The translations under genes and the position numbers were made by a program. Of a stretch of DNA of 64,000 bases, positions 22,771-34,699 are shown one piece after another. The notes under the pieces are model-generated. The model had not been told where the DNA came from and did no database searches. It saw nothing but the letters and a program-made list of their open reading frames with translations. The stretch spans positions 3,083,715 through 3,147,714 of the forward strand of contig VZQC01009601.1 in the NCBI GenBank assembly GCA_009823505.1, in the 5' to 3' direction. The stretch comes from Rhizomys pruinosus. Taxonomy: Eukaryota > Chordata > Mammalia > Rodentia > Spalacidae. Every line of letters starts with the position of its first letter. Position 1 is the stretch's first letter.

Positions 22771-25125
22771 ATTTTTTTTACCTGTTACCAATTTTTTTTA
22801 TTGATGCTTTGTGTATTTCATACATCATTTACCAATTCAGTTCAGGCATATTTCCCTTTCCCCCGCCCACCCCACCCCATCCCAGATCATGCATTCTGCC
22901 ATAACTGTCCTGCATCTTTCTCTCAGGTTTTTTTTTCATTTTTAGCAATAAGTGATAATTTATGAGTATGAGCATTCCTCCTGTAAAACCGATTTGCAGG
23001 CTGTTGTGCCCAAACACCTGCAGCCCCACCATCCAGTGTTGGGGGGGGGCTTGTATGTTCAATCAAGTTGATCAAATGAGTGTCCAGACTATATTGCTGT
23101 AGTTTCGCCAATCACCCCAATCGCAGCCCTTACATTCTACCACACCCCCTCTTCCACAGATTGTTCCCTAGGCTTAGACAAGGGGCACAGGTGGATGAGA
23201 AGGGGCACATTCTACTTTCTCTGGAGCTGTTGTCTTGGACTCTGGTCAGTTCTGGCTGTTTCCTTTCATGGGCTGACAGTTTGACCAGGAATAACCTTTC
23301 AATCCTACTAATGAAGCACAAGCAATTAGATATATAGGTATTTAAACAGCACTAATAGTTATGGTAGGGTACTTTGGTATAGACACATATGTTTGGATGG
23401 TATGTTAATCCATGAATTACATTTTTTCCTGTTAAATATGATAGGGTCTTACTGTGGCTTATAACATCTCCTAACCTGTAGAGGATGTAAGCTTGTGGCA
23501 TCAGCCGTGGGTTATTGCTCCAAGGAGAGAGCCAATAGCCAATTAGATTTGGGATATACAGGCATATGGCTGCCTCTGCTGCACAGTATTTCCAGGCAGG
23601 TGAGGTGTAGCTGGTGCTGACGGTGGAGTCTTACTTGACTCAAGGAGACCCATATTTGCTGTATTGGTTTAGTGTCCTTTGTAACACTCGCTGGTATTCC
23701 AGAGGCCATCTGTACACTTGCATGCGTGGTGTCAATACATCTTTCCCATGTTAACGTCAGGTCTTTGGCAGCAGGGTCTTATCGCCTCTCTTCTTGCAGG
23801 TATCCCAGTTTAGAGGCAAGGAGCCTTTACCTTTTGTGGGGGCTTGGATCCCCTGGCCAACATCTCCTTGGTAGAATAATCCATTGCTGATGTCAGAGCT
23901 CCTGTATTAATATATTTTGCTTAAGTGCATAGCTTAAAGGAGACTTTTAGTATCTCTATTGGGTTCTGAATAGAGTATAATCCTTTCCAGTTCTTTTTGT
24001 CTATTAGTCAATTAAAAAGAGGGCAGTTTTATAAACCCGGTTTTATAAAAGATTACCTCTATGACAGTTGTCTCTAACTTTACAGTTGGAGAACGACCTC
24101 TCAATCATCAGATAGTTCTCCTTGTTCTAGTGGTGGGGGAGCAAGAAAGTCTCTCTCGATTAAAACCTTTGTGGCAACCTAGAAGGTAGTTTCATTAGGA
24201 CTCATTATAAATAGTGTGTTACAGTAGGATCCACAGAGGGGTTCGTGTTTTGGTAGCAATCTGAGACTTTTCTTCCTTTCAATGTTAGATGGGTCAACCT
24301 TTCTGGCACTTTCTGGTACATCCTATCAATCAGCTGCAAAGCTGTATTTTTTCTTCTCAGCCATTAAGTTGGTGACATTTTGACTGTTGGAACATACAAA
24401 TCTTTTCCCGTAGTTAGTTTTAAGATTTTGAATTGCAAGGTTTTTGATGAAAAGGTTTCAGGTCTATCTGTATCCCCCCCCCCTTTTTTAACCCATGAGT
24501 CTCCAGCCGACAGTCGTATTATACATACCTATAGGGTGGAATCAAGGCACAGATTTCACCAATTCACCCATGCTGTTTTGGGTGACTATATATGATTAAC
24601 TTGGGAAGCAAACTTTTTACAACTTAAATCATCTTATAGGTGCAAGAGAATGACAAAAGGTGAACGGTACAACAGAAGAAATTATAGAGACACTTTGTAT
24701 GTGCCAATCCAAAGTTATTGTTCTACAGTTTCATGTAAAACAACATGTGGACAACAGCGATTGATATCTCCATTTAACTCAGATGCATTACCTTTTTTAT
24801 CAGAACCTGTAAACCAATGTTGTTTAATATACACACATTTACTTATACTAAGTCCAAAAACTCCATGTATCCTGTAGAAAGTGTCTGGGTTGAACTCATG
24901 TCAATTAAATATGCATTAATCGAATATTCACCCATGTCCCTCTCCCACCCCTTCCCCCTTTCAATTCACTATTTCAGTCCGTTTTCTGATGCAATCTTTC
25001 TGTTGTTGTTATCTTTACTATGCATCCCTCTCCAAGAAATATTTATAATCGGGTATTGTCTAGCACCACATATGAGGGACACCATTTGTCGTTTGTTTTT
25101 CTGGGACATGTTACTTTCACTTACA
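22771..25125 (-). mobile_element. 3' UTR of the nested antisense L1 (~2.3 kb)
   Basis: Antisense L1 tail and 3' UTR. It has a T-rich end, then 'attgatgctttgtgtattt', a C-rich (sense G-rich) tract at 22,857-22,888, then sequence collinear with 3,797-4,530 and with 59,040-61,640. It ends where ORF2 C-terminal homology starts (about 25,126). At about 2.3 kb it is long for a mammalian L1 3' UTR as I know them. No internal SINE is visible to explain the length. Open frames here (for example 24,650-25,128) have no recognisable product. Confidence 0.8.
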
Positions 25126-28100
25126 TAATGTCTTCTAGCTCCATCCATTTACCTGCAAGGTTCATGATGTTGTCCTCCTTACCGCCTGCATAGAACTCCA
25201 TTGTATACATGTACCACATTTTCTCTATCCCACTCGTCAGTTGCGGGGCACCTGGGCTGGTTCCATCTTTTTGCTATTGTGAACAGAGCTGCAATAAACA
25301 TAGCTGTGCATGTATCTCTGCAGTAAGATGTGTCTTGTGGGTATATACCTAGGAGTGGTATGACTGGGTCAAATGCAGGCTCATTTTGAGTCTCTAAGTG
25401 TTCTCCACACTGCTTTCCAGGTGGCATGACAAGGTTTCATTTTCCACCAGCAAGGATGAGTGTTCCCCTTCCCACAACCTCTCCAGCACTGTATCAGTCG
25501 TATTCCTGATCTAGCCAGTCTTATTGAGTAAGAGAGTTTTATCTCAAAGTGGCTTTAATTTGCCATTTCCTTAATTATCAGTGATCTGGAACACTTCTTT
25601 AAATTTTCTTCGGCCATTTAATTTACTCTTGAATTCCTCTCTATTCTATTCAGATCTTTGCTCCATCTTTGAGTGATTTCATTTGATTTCTCTTCTTCTT
25701 TTGTGTTTTTGAGTAGCTGTATACTCTGGAAATTAATACTTTGTCAGATGTAATCTGCAGTGAAGGTTTCCTCCTCACTCTGGGTTTTCTCTTCACTTCC
25801 TTTATGTTTCTTTTGATTACAGAAACTTTGATTTAAGAGGTCCCATTTGTCAATTGTCCATCTTATTCTTGTGCAGCTCGTCTGATTTAGGAAGTCCTTT
25901 TCCTACGCCTATTCTTGGTAGTCTGCTGTCGTTTTTTCTTTTCCATCACCTCCAGAGTTTGGGGTTTAACGTTGAGGTCTTTGGTCCATCTGGAGATTGA
26001 CTTTTTGCAAGGTGAGAGGTGGGGTTTTAATTTCATTCTCTACAAGTGGTGATCCAGTTTGCCAACACCACTTGCTGAAGATGCTGTCTTTTCCTCCATT
26101 GTCTCTTGGCCCCCTGTCACATATGAAAGGGGCTTGAAATTGCATGAGCTCAGGTTTGGATCTTCAATTTGTTCATCCATGGTCAACTGGTCTGTTTTTT
26201 TGTGCCAGTACCAGGCTGTTTTTATGACTATAGAGCCCCGTAGTATAGTTTGATATTCGGGTATAGAGACGTCCCCCCTGTTTTGTTCTTTTCACTCAGG
26301 TTGCTTTGGCTATCCTTGGTCTTTTGTTTTTCCAATGAAATTGGATTTTTTTTTCCAACCTTGAAGAAACTCTTGGGGATTTTGATTGCGATGCATTAAA
26401 TCTGTACAAGAATTTTTGGTAGGATGGAAATTTTTACATATTTATTTTTTCCCAACCAGGACATGGGGTGGTTTGTCCTTCTTCGATGTCTTCCTCAATT
26501 CCTTGTTTCAAGGGGTTTTAAATTTTTGTTGGAGAGATCTTGGTGTCTTTGGTTAGGTTTGTTCCTAGGTATTTTATTGTTTTTGAGTGCTATTGGTGAG
26601 TGGGAAAGGTCTCCTTGTAGTCCTTCTTCAGTTGCATGTTTGTTGGTGTATAAAGAAATGCTACTTTTTCTAGATTTATTTTGATCCTGATCCGATCCTG
26701 CCACTTTACCAAAACTCCTAAATCATTTCTAGGAGTTTTCTGGTGGGAGTTCTTAGCATCCCTTAGTAGACAGACAATCATATCATCAGCAAAAAGGATA
26801 GCTTGACTTCCTCTTCTTCCAATTAGAAACTCCTTTAATTTCTTTTCCTGCTTATTGACCTAGCAAGGTTTTCCAGCACTAAATTGAAAAGGAGTTGGCG
26901 ACAGGGGGGCCTTGCTCCAAGTTCCTACCTTTAAGAGGGAATGCTTCTACTTCTCCCCATTTAGGATGATATGGGCTGTGGGTTTCTGGTATATGGCTTT
27001 GATTACATTGAGGAATGATCCCCAGACCAATTCCCTCCAGGACTTAAACATGAAGGGATTGCTGGATTTTTTAAATTTTTTTTAATATTTTATTTATTTA
27101 ATGTAGTGTGATATGAAGTGACTGTCTGCATGCCCAGTCTGGTGTGCAACCCATGTCGTGCAATGCCGCGGAGGTCAGAAAGGCGTTATCGGATTCCCCC
27201 TGGAACTGCGAGCTTCTCCTGGAACTGGATTTCAGATGGTTACTAGCTCACCGCCATGAGCGTGCGGTGCTAGGCGAAAATCGAAACGGGTCCTCAATGT
27301 AAGAAGCGGTACGGTGGCGCTTAACCACTAGCCCATGTCTCCCAGACACGAGGGATGCTGGATTTTGGTCAAAGGCATGTTCGTCAAACGTCAGTTGAAG
27401 ATGATGTGTTGGTTTTTGTCCTCCAGTTCCATTTATATGTTTGATGATGTTTTACTGATTTTCATATGTCCCACCATCCTGCATCTCTTATGGCCACCAG
27501 CTGTCGGTCATGGTGGATGATCTTTTTCCTGATGTGGTGTCCTGTACGATTTCCATGAATTACTGTCCTAGAATTTTTGGATCTAGTGTGTATTCTTTAG
27601 GCCAGATGCTGTGTCTGAGTAAGTATCTTTCCTTTTTGAGGTTGTGTTCTAATTCCCTGGTGTGTGGTAAGTGCATAATGGCTGGCATTACATGAAGGAA
27701 TCTGGGAGAACTCCCTCTTTGTTTGTAGTCCTTCTAAACATTTTGATTTGTAATGAACGTGTTATAACTTTTTCGACAATCGATTTTATAGCATTCTGCT
27801 GTCCCGGAACCACCTGAGGGGTCTGACATTTTTTTTGGTTGGAGGCTACTCAGTTATAGTACTCTTTGATTTTTGTCCTGTACTATTGGTCTATTGAGGT
27901 GCAGATCTGCGTTTCTTCTTGGTTTAGCTTTGTGATTCCCAGATTTCAGTATTCAACCATGTTCTTAGGTTTTCAAACGATTAGTACAATATAGTGTTTG
28001 AAAATAGTATGCCCTATGAATTGCTGGATGATCCGTTTCATTTGTCTGATTTGTGAATTTCTGCTTTCCATCACATGATTCTATGTGGCCATTTGGAGTT

Positions 28101-28330
28101 GGTTCCCTCTCCTTCATTTTGGTTACTGGGACATAAGAGGGTCTGTCTATCTGTTTATTCTCTCGATGAACCAAACTTTATGTAAAATTCAATTGTTTTT
28201 GTGATAGGTTTACCTTTGTTTTCTGTCCTTCCTGTTTCCTTTCATACTCTACTCGATTTTTGTTATTAATTCTCGTGTCTGCTTCGTTGAGGGTATCATT
28301 ATTGTTTGTCCTCTCCGCAGTTTTAGCATG
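25126..28330 (-). pseudogene. ORF2 of the nested antisense L1, heavily corrupted
   Basis: The reverse complement follows ORF2 backwards from the C-terminal region (25,126-25,560, the 'lgiypqdtsycrdtc' segment is legible) through the thumb and RT (FLVKWQDRIRIKINLEKVAFLYT-like at 26,590-26,781) and the linker. Single-base gaps compared with the copies at 1-420 and 37,600-38,790 break every frame. Examples are 'caaatgcaggctc' for 'caaatggcaagctc' and 'ctccagcactgtatcag' for 'ctccagcacttggtatca'. Similarity fades steadily after about 27.7 kb. Much of the damage may be sequencing error rather than mutation. Confidence 0.85.
27070..27352 (-). repeat. B2-like SINE (antisense) inside the corrupted L1
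   Basis: Reversed SINE with many small errors: 'gactgtctgcatgcccagtc', 'cgtgcaatgccgcggaggtc', 'cttaaccactagcccatgtc' then the reversed head. It interrupts ORF2. Confidence 0.85.
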
Positions 28331-31300
28331 CGAGTGGTGTCGCTACATGTCCATTTGTGCTCGTCTTTCCTTTTTTTTTTCTTTTTCTTTTTTTTTTCCT
28401 GTAGGCCCCGTACGCTCCAACCGTCCACTCTTCGACGGACCGTCTAACGTGTCCCCGTCATGTTGCTGGTGATGGTTTTATTTCCATTGTCCATTCAAAG
28501 TGTCCCGAAAGTGAGTTTTTATTTTCATCAATCTTTCCATTTCATATCCTTAAGACCCAATGTCATTCTTCAGAGAGGAGTGTTTTATTTATGTCATACA
28601 GGGATTTGAAAAAAAAAAAGAAATAAGGAAAAAAAAGGATTGGTTAAAGGGGTTTAGGATCGGGGGGGCTTGGCGTTGGTGTGAGCTATAAATGAATAAT
28701 TGTTTAAATTGGCACTGTGTGAGCTGATAGCAATACAATTTAATTAAAAGAAATGAATATCAACATCCTATAGTTGGGGAAATATAAAGTAGGTGTGTGA
28801 ACGGGGAGACGGAGCATGCCGTGAATTTGGCCGTAATCCTGGGGGAGAAAGAGATGGATACAGCGTGGGGCACCCCCACCAAGGCATTGATATTTTTACT
28901 GAGGTAGATTATGTGTGCTAGTGGCACGGTTGTTGTGCCCTGCCTACAGTTCTGCATTGCTTTTTGAGTTCTTTCGCTCCTCACCTCTGAGCCGAATGAG
29001 CTCTCCCCCCCCGTTTGCATGTTCCTGTCTTGTTTCTTTTTTTTTTTCTCTTTGTCTGCATGTGGTGTTGTAGTTCCATTACTCTTCTCTGAGTCGCCAT
29101 GCGCGATGCGTGGTGGCGCCTCACACTCTTGTGTGTGCGTGTCACACACATACACACAGAGACGTGGCGCGCGCGCGCTATACTCTTCCATAGTATCCAC
29201 ACGCATGAACTTCACCCGTACTACCAGTCCCTACACGCAACACTCACACACATACTACACATACACTGTGGTCGAATGGCTTACTCGGCTCGCCCTGCAC
29301 GAAAAACGGGGCCTTCGGCCCCACCTCAGACCAGGCATGGGTCGGTGAGAGTCACACTATCAACCTTTACTTTTCGCACATAGGTAGTGCTGGATTGTCT
29401 CAGGTAGCAGAACACACCCTCCGACTTGACTCGAGTCTGAAGTCCTTGGCGAGCGCGCGACATGAGCTCCCTTGCTCTTACAGGCGTAAAAAGTATTGGC
29501 AACCATTAGTCCTGCACGCAAACTGACCGTGCGTAGGGTTCGGTGCATGTATAGGAGGATGATTGTCTCTGCTATCGGCTGGACATGACACTCGCTTCAT
29601 CTCTTCTAATATCGAACTTAATCATTTCAATCAACGTGATGGCTCAGTGATGTCCTCTCTGCGCTGTCGTCTGCCATTTGACTAGAGTTTGCGTGTACTG
29701 CTTAGCCATGAGCAGATCTGCGAGGGTTTGCGTCTGGCACACAGTGACTATTCTGGATACAAAGGGTCTTGACTTCCATAATACTACATTCCCAGTTGGT
29801 GTCCTCTGCGTACCGACCTGGCTGGCGAGTGTTGTCCTATGGCACAACTATTCTGTCTGCACCGTGGGGCATCGGTGGCGCACAACAGCCATCTATGATC
29901 GTGGAATCGTGCTTCCTTTTCGGACTCCTTCGGAGATCCTGTAGACGCCTATTGGTTTGGCTGCTACTCTCCTTCCTGCTTGTAAAGCATCGTCTAGACG
30001 CGCAGAGGTGTGACAGCAGGTCATCTATGGCCATAGAGACCACAGCCAGGAGGGCAGAGAAAGTATACGGCGAGCGTGCGTGCTATTGTTGAAGATCTCA
30101 GAACATAGCGCGTACATTCTCCAAGGACGGGCTCACATGGAACTGGCACCCGGGCACAAGGGCAGCACAGGCAGCGGGCGCGCCTCGGAATGGGTGGTGA
30201 GCGGCACGGCGCAGCGCGGGGGCGGGTCAGGTACAAGGGCAGAGGGGGACGAGAAGATAGGAGATAAGGCTACAACGAGGAGCTAGGCATAAGTCGCGGG
30301 GATGTGTGGCGGGCGCCCGCAGAGGAGAGGGGCAATGGGACAAGACAATAGTGAACCGGATCCGCCTGAATCCCCAGTCAGCAGCCGGCGTGGGAGCTAC
30401 ACCTCACACCAGCGCACTGTCGGGACGCTCTCAATATATGCGCCAGTACAGACACGCAGGCGATAAACGGTCAAAAGGGGCAGTATTCCTGACCCCCAAA
30501 TGTTTAGGAGGTTATGTTTAGCAGCAGGGGCTGTGGCATCGTAGCCCTTGTGGTTTGTGTACCTTATTAGTTTGCTATTAGTCTGGTACGGTACAGGTGT
30601 GGACGTGTGACAGAAGGATTGATTTAAAATGGGTCATAATATAGGATGCAACTTCACGCAGACTGTGTATGTTCCCACTTGGTTGCTAGTCGGCGCGTGA
30701 AGTCAGGCGCTGGAGCTCTGCTAGCAATACAGCTATAGCTTGAGTGTACATCACCCAGCGCCTTATATTGATTCTGTCAAGCTTAGTAGATATTGATAGT
30801 TTCGCTTCCAGCTGCTTTGCCAACATGACTAATACAACTTTAGTACTTCTGTTCTAAACACAGAGAGGGATAGAAGAGAAGTGAAAATGTCAAACAGAAG
30901 TTCAGCGTGCCAGCTTAGTGAATCATTTATGAATCCTCGTCCATTGAAGTTAGGATGTATTGAACGGACTAGAGATTAGTCTTCTGCTTCCTTCAATAAA
31001 GTGTACACGAGTTGTTAGTCATCGTAAGCACATGGAGAAATATAGACTGGATACTGTTAAAGTAAGTTCTTCCGTAGTGCTCATGAAGAGTGCTGGTAAC
31101 AATGGTTCCTCTAGCAAAGAGAGATAGATATTGCCACTTGACTACCGAAGTCGGCTCCTCGTCTGGGAGCAGATGTGTCATCGCACTGCCAGCCGGATAT
31201 GTAGCTTCTGTGAATTCTTTGTGCAAATCGGCAATCCCTACTGTCTTCAAGTATTTTCAATGCTTCATACTGTCCCGTTTCATGGAACAGGGAATGAAGA

Positions 31301-31754
31301 TTGTGTGAGGCGAGTATTCGTGATATATGCTGTCTTGAATTCCTATCTCTGTATAATTTCTTAAATCTTAATTGATGTGTACTTGAGAGATATATGTACT
31401 TTGTCCTTTACCATTAACGTGGTTTGTACTGCCTGTAGTTCCAACTGTGTCACTTAGAAAACTGTATGTGAGGAGCATTTGCGTGAGTGTCATGTGCCAT
31501 CAGTGGGGTCCACAGATAAGGGAGCGAGCAGGATACAGCCCAATGCCTTTAGTACGGCCTTTCTTAAAACAAACAAAAACTAATTAATATACTTGTATGG
31601 GGAAATTCTTGCTTATAGGCAATACATGAGTGTACTTAATTTCATGTCCATCTGCACCATAGACTACATAACGCATCACCATAGCCAGACTCGTGACGAA
31701 GTAAGCGTCTGGATAGATTCTACTATGTGTCGAAAACTGTGCAGGTTCTAGAGG
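28331..31754. other. unalignable, CpG-rich, probably error-laden sequence
   Basis: Between recognisable L1 at 28.3 kb and legible SINEs after 31.7 kb the sequence resembles nothing else here. CpG is frequent ('gcgcgcgcgc' near 29,170, 'ggcgcgcctcgg'), and small motifs of SINEs and microsatellites appear but do not hold together. Nested L1 ORF2 5' end and ORF1 should lie here by position. None of the several 60-150-codon frames has a domain I recognise, and I do not call any of them genes. Confidence 0.6.
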
Positions 31755-32032
31755 CTGGCGAGGTGTTTGATTCCTATAGGCGATCTTAAGAGCGCCGACC
31801 GCTCTTCTATACGATGTGTGGACCCGTTGGCTTTCGATCTCTCTCTCCCACATGTTAGATTCGGCCGAGAACGTGCGTATGAAATGCGCATTCTCAGGAG
31901 AACTCAGTATCAAGGGTTATCCGACTACCATCTGTTTCGGTGTGCGCTCCGCGGCAGGGTAGCAGAAACATGGGTGCACACAGTTATGCAGATAGTAAAT
32001 TCAAACACATACAGAAATAATAAAAATTAAAA
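31755..32032 (+). repeat. B2-like SINE, very corrupted
   Basis: Recognisable only by layout: 'cttaagagcgccgaccgctc' (A-box side), 'tgtgcgctccgcggcagggt', 'gcagatagtaaattcaaaca', then 'aaataataaaaatt'. The substitution and indel level is far above that of the other SINEs. Confidence 0.7.
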
Positions 32033-32045
32033 AAAACTGCAGGTT

Positions 32046-32300
32046 AAGGGGCTGAAGAGATGGCTTCAGTAGTTAGAGCACTGACTGCTGTGAATGTACA
32101 GGGAAGTGCTTTCTGATTCACGGCTACCCAACATGGCATTCTGCTAGTACTGCACAGTATCGCATAGGGCTGATCCTAAAGAGCCCTTCTTATGACTACT
32201 AGCGAGCAATAATAGTATCAGATAGACTATGTGTGCAACCACTTACCAACACACAGACTATCACTCATCATACAATATAACATGAATAAAATAAAAACAA
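32046..32300 (+). repeat. B2-like SINE, very corrupted
   Basis: The head 'ggggctgaagagatggcttc' and 'gttagagcactgactgctg' are clear. The 3' body is mostly scrambled, ending in 'aataaaataaaa'. Confidence 0.7.
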
Positions 32301-32397
32301 CCCGGAAGGTTACAGACACCCTGCATAGATACTGAATTGACCGGACCGAGCTCGCGAGGAAGGGAAAAATCTAGTACGAGGAGACTGGCGTGAGATG

Positions 32398-32480
32398 GAG
32401 GTAACCAGAAGGGGGGTGAGGGGGTGGGGTGGAGGGTGTGGTGCGAGGCGGGTGGGTGTGTGGGGGGGGTGGTAAGGAGA
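32398..32480 (+). repeat. G-rich tract
   Basis: Runs of 3 to 8 Gs separated by short spacers, potentially quadruplex-forming. It lies inside the doubtful region, so run lengths may be wrong. Confidence 0.7.
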
Positions 32481-32884
32481 GTGGGATGGGCAGGAATTGC
32501 GGCAGTAACCATCTTCTTTGAACTTATAATTATCTGAGCAGCTGGGGGGGTTTACCGAGCTGGTGATATGTGCGGCATGGGACTCTTATGTACAATGTGC
32601 CTGGTGATTCATCGATTCCACGTGACTCTGAAAGCTATAACATACTTCTAGAACTTGCTGACTTTGCTGTCTGCTCTCCTAGCACACTCAAACAAGGTAC
32701 TTGTACAGGAAAGGAAAAATAATGTCTAAATGTATGCAAAATGTAAGTGTAGAAAGCACATCAAAGACTATTTGTGGCGCTGTGCAGGTCAGGGCAGAGG
32801 GAGCGGGGGCTGGACGGGCGCAGATGGGTAAAGGATAGAGGTACTAGAAGAAGTATCTCTACTGGAATACTAGGGGGTCAACAA

Positions 32885-33080
32885 ACAGCGCTTCTCGTCC
32901 TGTGTGGGGGTTTGGCTCATCTTTCGAGACTAGGCGGCTCCCTGGAGCGCCAGCTGGGCCGGAACTTCACGAGGGACGACAGCCAGGCTGGCCTTGATCT
33001 CGGGGAGAAGGCCACCTGGCCGCTGCCAATCCGGTACGTGGTAGCGTATGAAAGGCGTGTTCGTGCCATGCATGGCTAAA
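32885..33080 (-). repeat. B1 SINE (antisense), corrupted
   Basis: 'gccaggctggccttgatctc' and 'atgaaaggcgtgttcgtgcc' followed by 'atgcatggct' give a reversed B1 layout with many errors. Confidence 0.6.
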
Positions 33081-33261
33081 AAAGTATTTCACAGAAGGGC
33101 AGTAGCGGGGTAAATTCGAAGGTATCCAGAATATTAGGGCTAACTAATAGTGGTAATGGCAACCATCTCACATAATTTGTGGAAATCAGTTGGGTCTATA
33201 TGGTCACAGTGCCAGTCGTCCTGCTTTACAGAATGTGAGGTCGATTCTCCAAGCCTACGGA

Positions 33262-33428
33262 ACCTTTTTTGTGCCTTTGTTGAGTTGTCTTTATTGTGAT
33301 TTGAAGTCAGTCGTTATCAGTAGACGATTTTAGTCCCAGTGCTGGCCCTTGAGGTTGAGACTCGCTCTTTACAACATATCGAGCTCCTTCCTAAGAGTGC
33401 TAGCATTACAGGTGAGCACTGTCAGCCA
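33262..33428 (-). repeat. B1 SINE (antisense), tentative
   Basis: The tail 'cctaagagtgctagcattac' then 'aggtgagcactgtcagcc' resembles the reversed B1 5' end. The rest is barely legible. Confidence 0.4.
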
Positions 33429-33462
33429 TCGTTTGTGCGTGTTCAATTCGTTTATAAATATT

Positions 33463-33757
33463 GGGGCTCTGGAGAGATCTAGGGCACTGAGCGTGCTTAT
33501 GAGAGCGTCCGACGCCTGGTCTCTAGACATATGGAGCCCTGGCGTTCGCATCCACGGGCGCTCTACACCCCACATGGTGTGCACATCATGATCCCGTACT
33601 AGATAATCTCCATGTTCCAGGAAACTCTACTGCAGTTCCAGGGAATCCGACACCCCCCTCTGACCCTCCGCGTGGAATTGCCCGACACGGGTGCACAAAC
33701 TTGCATGAAACAGTACATTGATACACATCAGAAATAAAAATAAAATAAATTAAAAAA
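33463..33757 (+). repeat. B2-like SINE, quality improving along its length
   Basis: The head is badly distorted ('ggggctctggagagatctag'), but the 3' half is almost consensus ('attgcccgacacgggtgcac', 'acagtacattgatacaca'). The gradient within a single SINE is hard to explain by evolution. Confidence 0.85.
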
Positions 33758-34321
33758 ATTAATGAGCTATGAATTTTGCAGAAACAATGCTGCTGAGCTT
33801 TATTAGAACTGCTCGTTGTATGAAAAGTTGCCGTTAATATCGTGCACTTATGTCCTGCGAGCGTTCCTCCAAGGCACTGATACCACCCGACCAGCTTTTC
33901 CTTGAACCTCCCGCACCTCTTCTAACACTCTGCTTGCATAAATCCGTCTTTCGCCCTGGGTGCAACTTGGGTGCAAGGAATTATAATTGTTGCCTTCCCA
34001 TTTTGTCCCTTCATCGTGTCCCCAGTATGTGGGCTTCCCTTTTGTGACTCAGATCACAAATACCTTTTAACTAAGTTAGGGGATGGTTTTGCTTTCCTCT
34101 TTCAAATGCTTTTTTTTTTTTTTTCCTTTCCTCCTCCGTGTTACGTTGACTTGTCTAGTTTTCAATTTTGTTTATATATTGGATATTGGAAGCCAAAGCA
34201 TTCTTCTCTTCTTGTTCTGAAGGTTCTCCAAAACAAAAAGTCCACTTGGATTTTCACAGATCTCCGGTGGTGGCGGGGGTGGGGTTATATGCCTGACCTT
34301 GCCTGTGCCCTGGCACTGATC
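33758..34321 (-). other. probable non-monomeric 5' part of the nested antisense L1
   Basis: Lies between the corrupted zone and the promoter monomers. A T run at about 34,111-34,125 is followed by G-rich 'ggtggtggcgggggtgggg' near 34,265. I cannot recognise ORF1. The assignment rests on position only. Confidence 0.35.
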
Positions 34322-34699
34322 CAAATCCGCCAACCCTCTGGCCCGGGCACCAAAGGAGAAGGGTGGTCCCACTCAGAAGTCCTCAGAGACATGACCCCCT
34401 AGCTGCAGTCCCAGAAAGAGGCCACCTCCAAAATTACTTGCCCAAGTGACTTCCGGGCAGCCCGAACAAAGGTCCAAAGTCACTGTCTCAAATCTGCTGA
34501 CCCTCTGGCCCCTGGCGCCAAAGGCAAAGGGCAGTCCCACCCAGAAGTCCTCAGAGACATGACCCCCCTAGCCGCAGGCCCGGAAAGAGCCCACCTCCAA
34601 AAGTACTTGCCCAAGTGATTTCCGGGCAGCCTGCACAAAGGTGCAGAGTCACTGACCCAAATCCGCCAACCCTCTGGCACAGGCATCAAAGGCAAAGGC
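34322..34699 (-). promoter_or_regulatory. tandem ~168-bp L1 promoter monomers
   Basis: GC-rich tandem repeat of 2.25 units beginning at 34,322, 34,489 and 34,658 (offsets 167 and 169). Shared blocks are 'caaatccgccaaccctctgg', 'cagaagtcctcagagacatg', 'aagtacttgcccaagtga' and 'ttccgggcagcc'. Some muroid L1 families carry tandem 5' monomers with promoter activity. This array lies where the 5' end of the antisense L1 should be, directly against the right target-site duplication, and its partial outermost unit fits 5' truncation. Confidence 0.8.

Noticed and set aside
28760..29215. 151-codon minus-strand frame, with several overlapping frames at 28.9-30.5 kb, as candidate new genes
   Set aside because: They lie in the error-laden, CpG-inflated zone, overlap on both strands, show no domain, signal peptide or consistent codon use, and are what random sequence with few stops yields.
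30090..30340. GC-rich, CpG-rich block as a CpG-island promoter
   Set aside because: Located in the region of suspected sequencing error. No conserved promoter elements or adjoining exon, and neighbouring SINEs in the zone are visibly corrupted.
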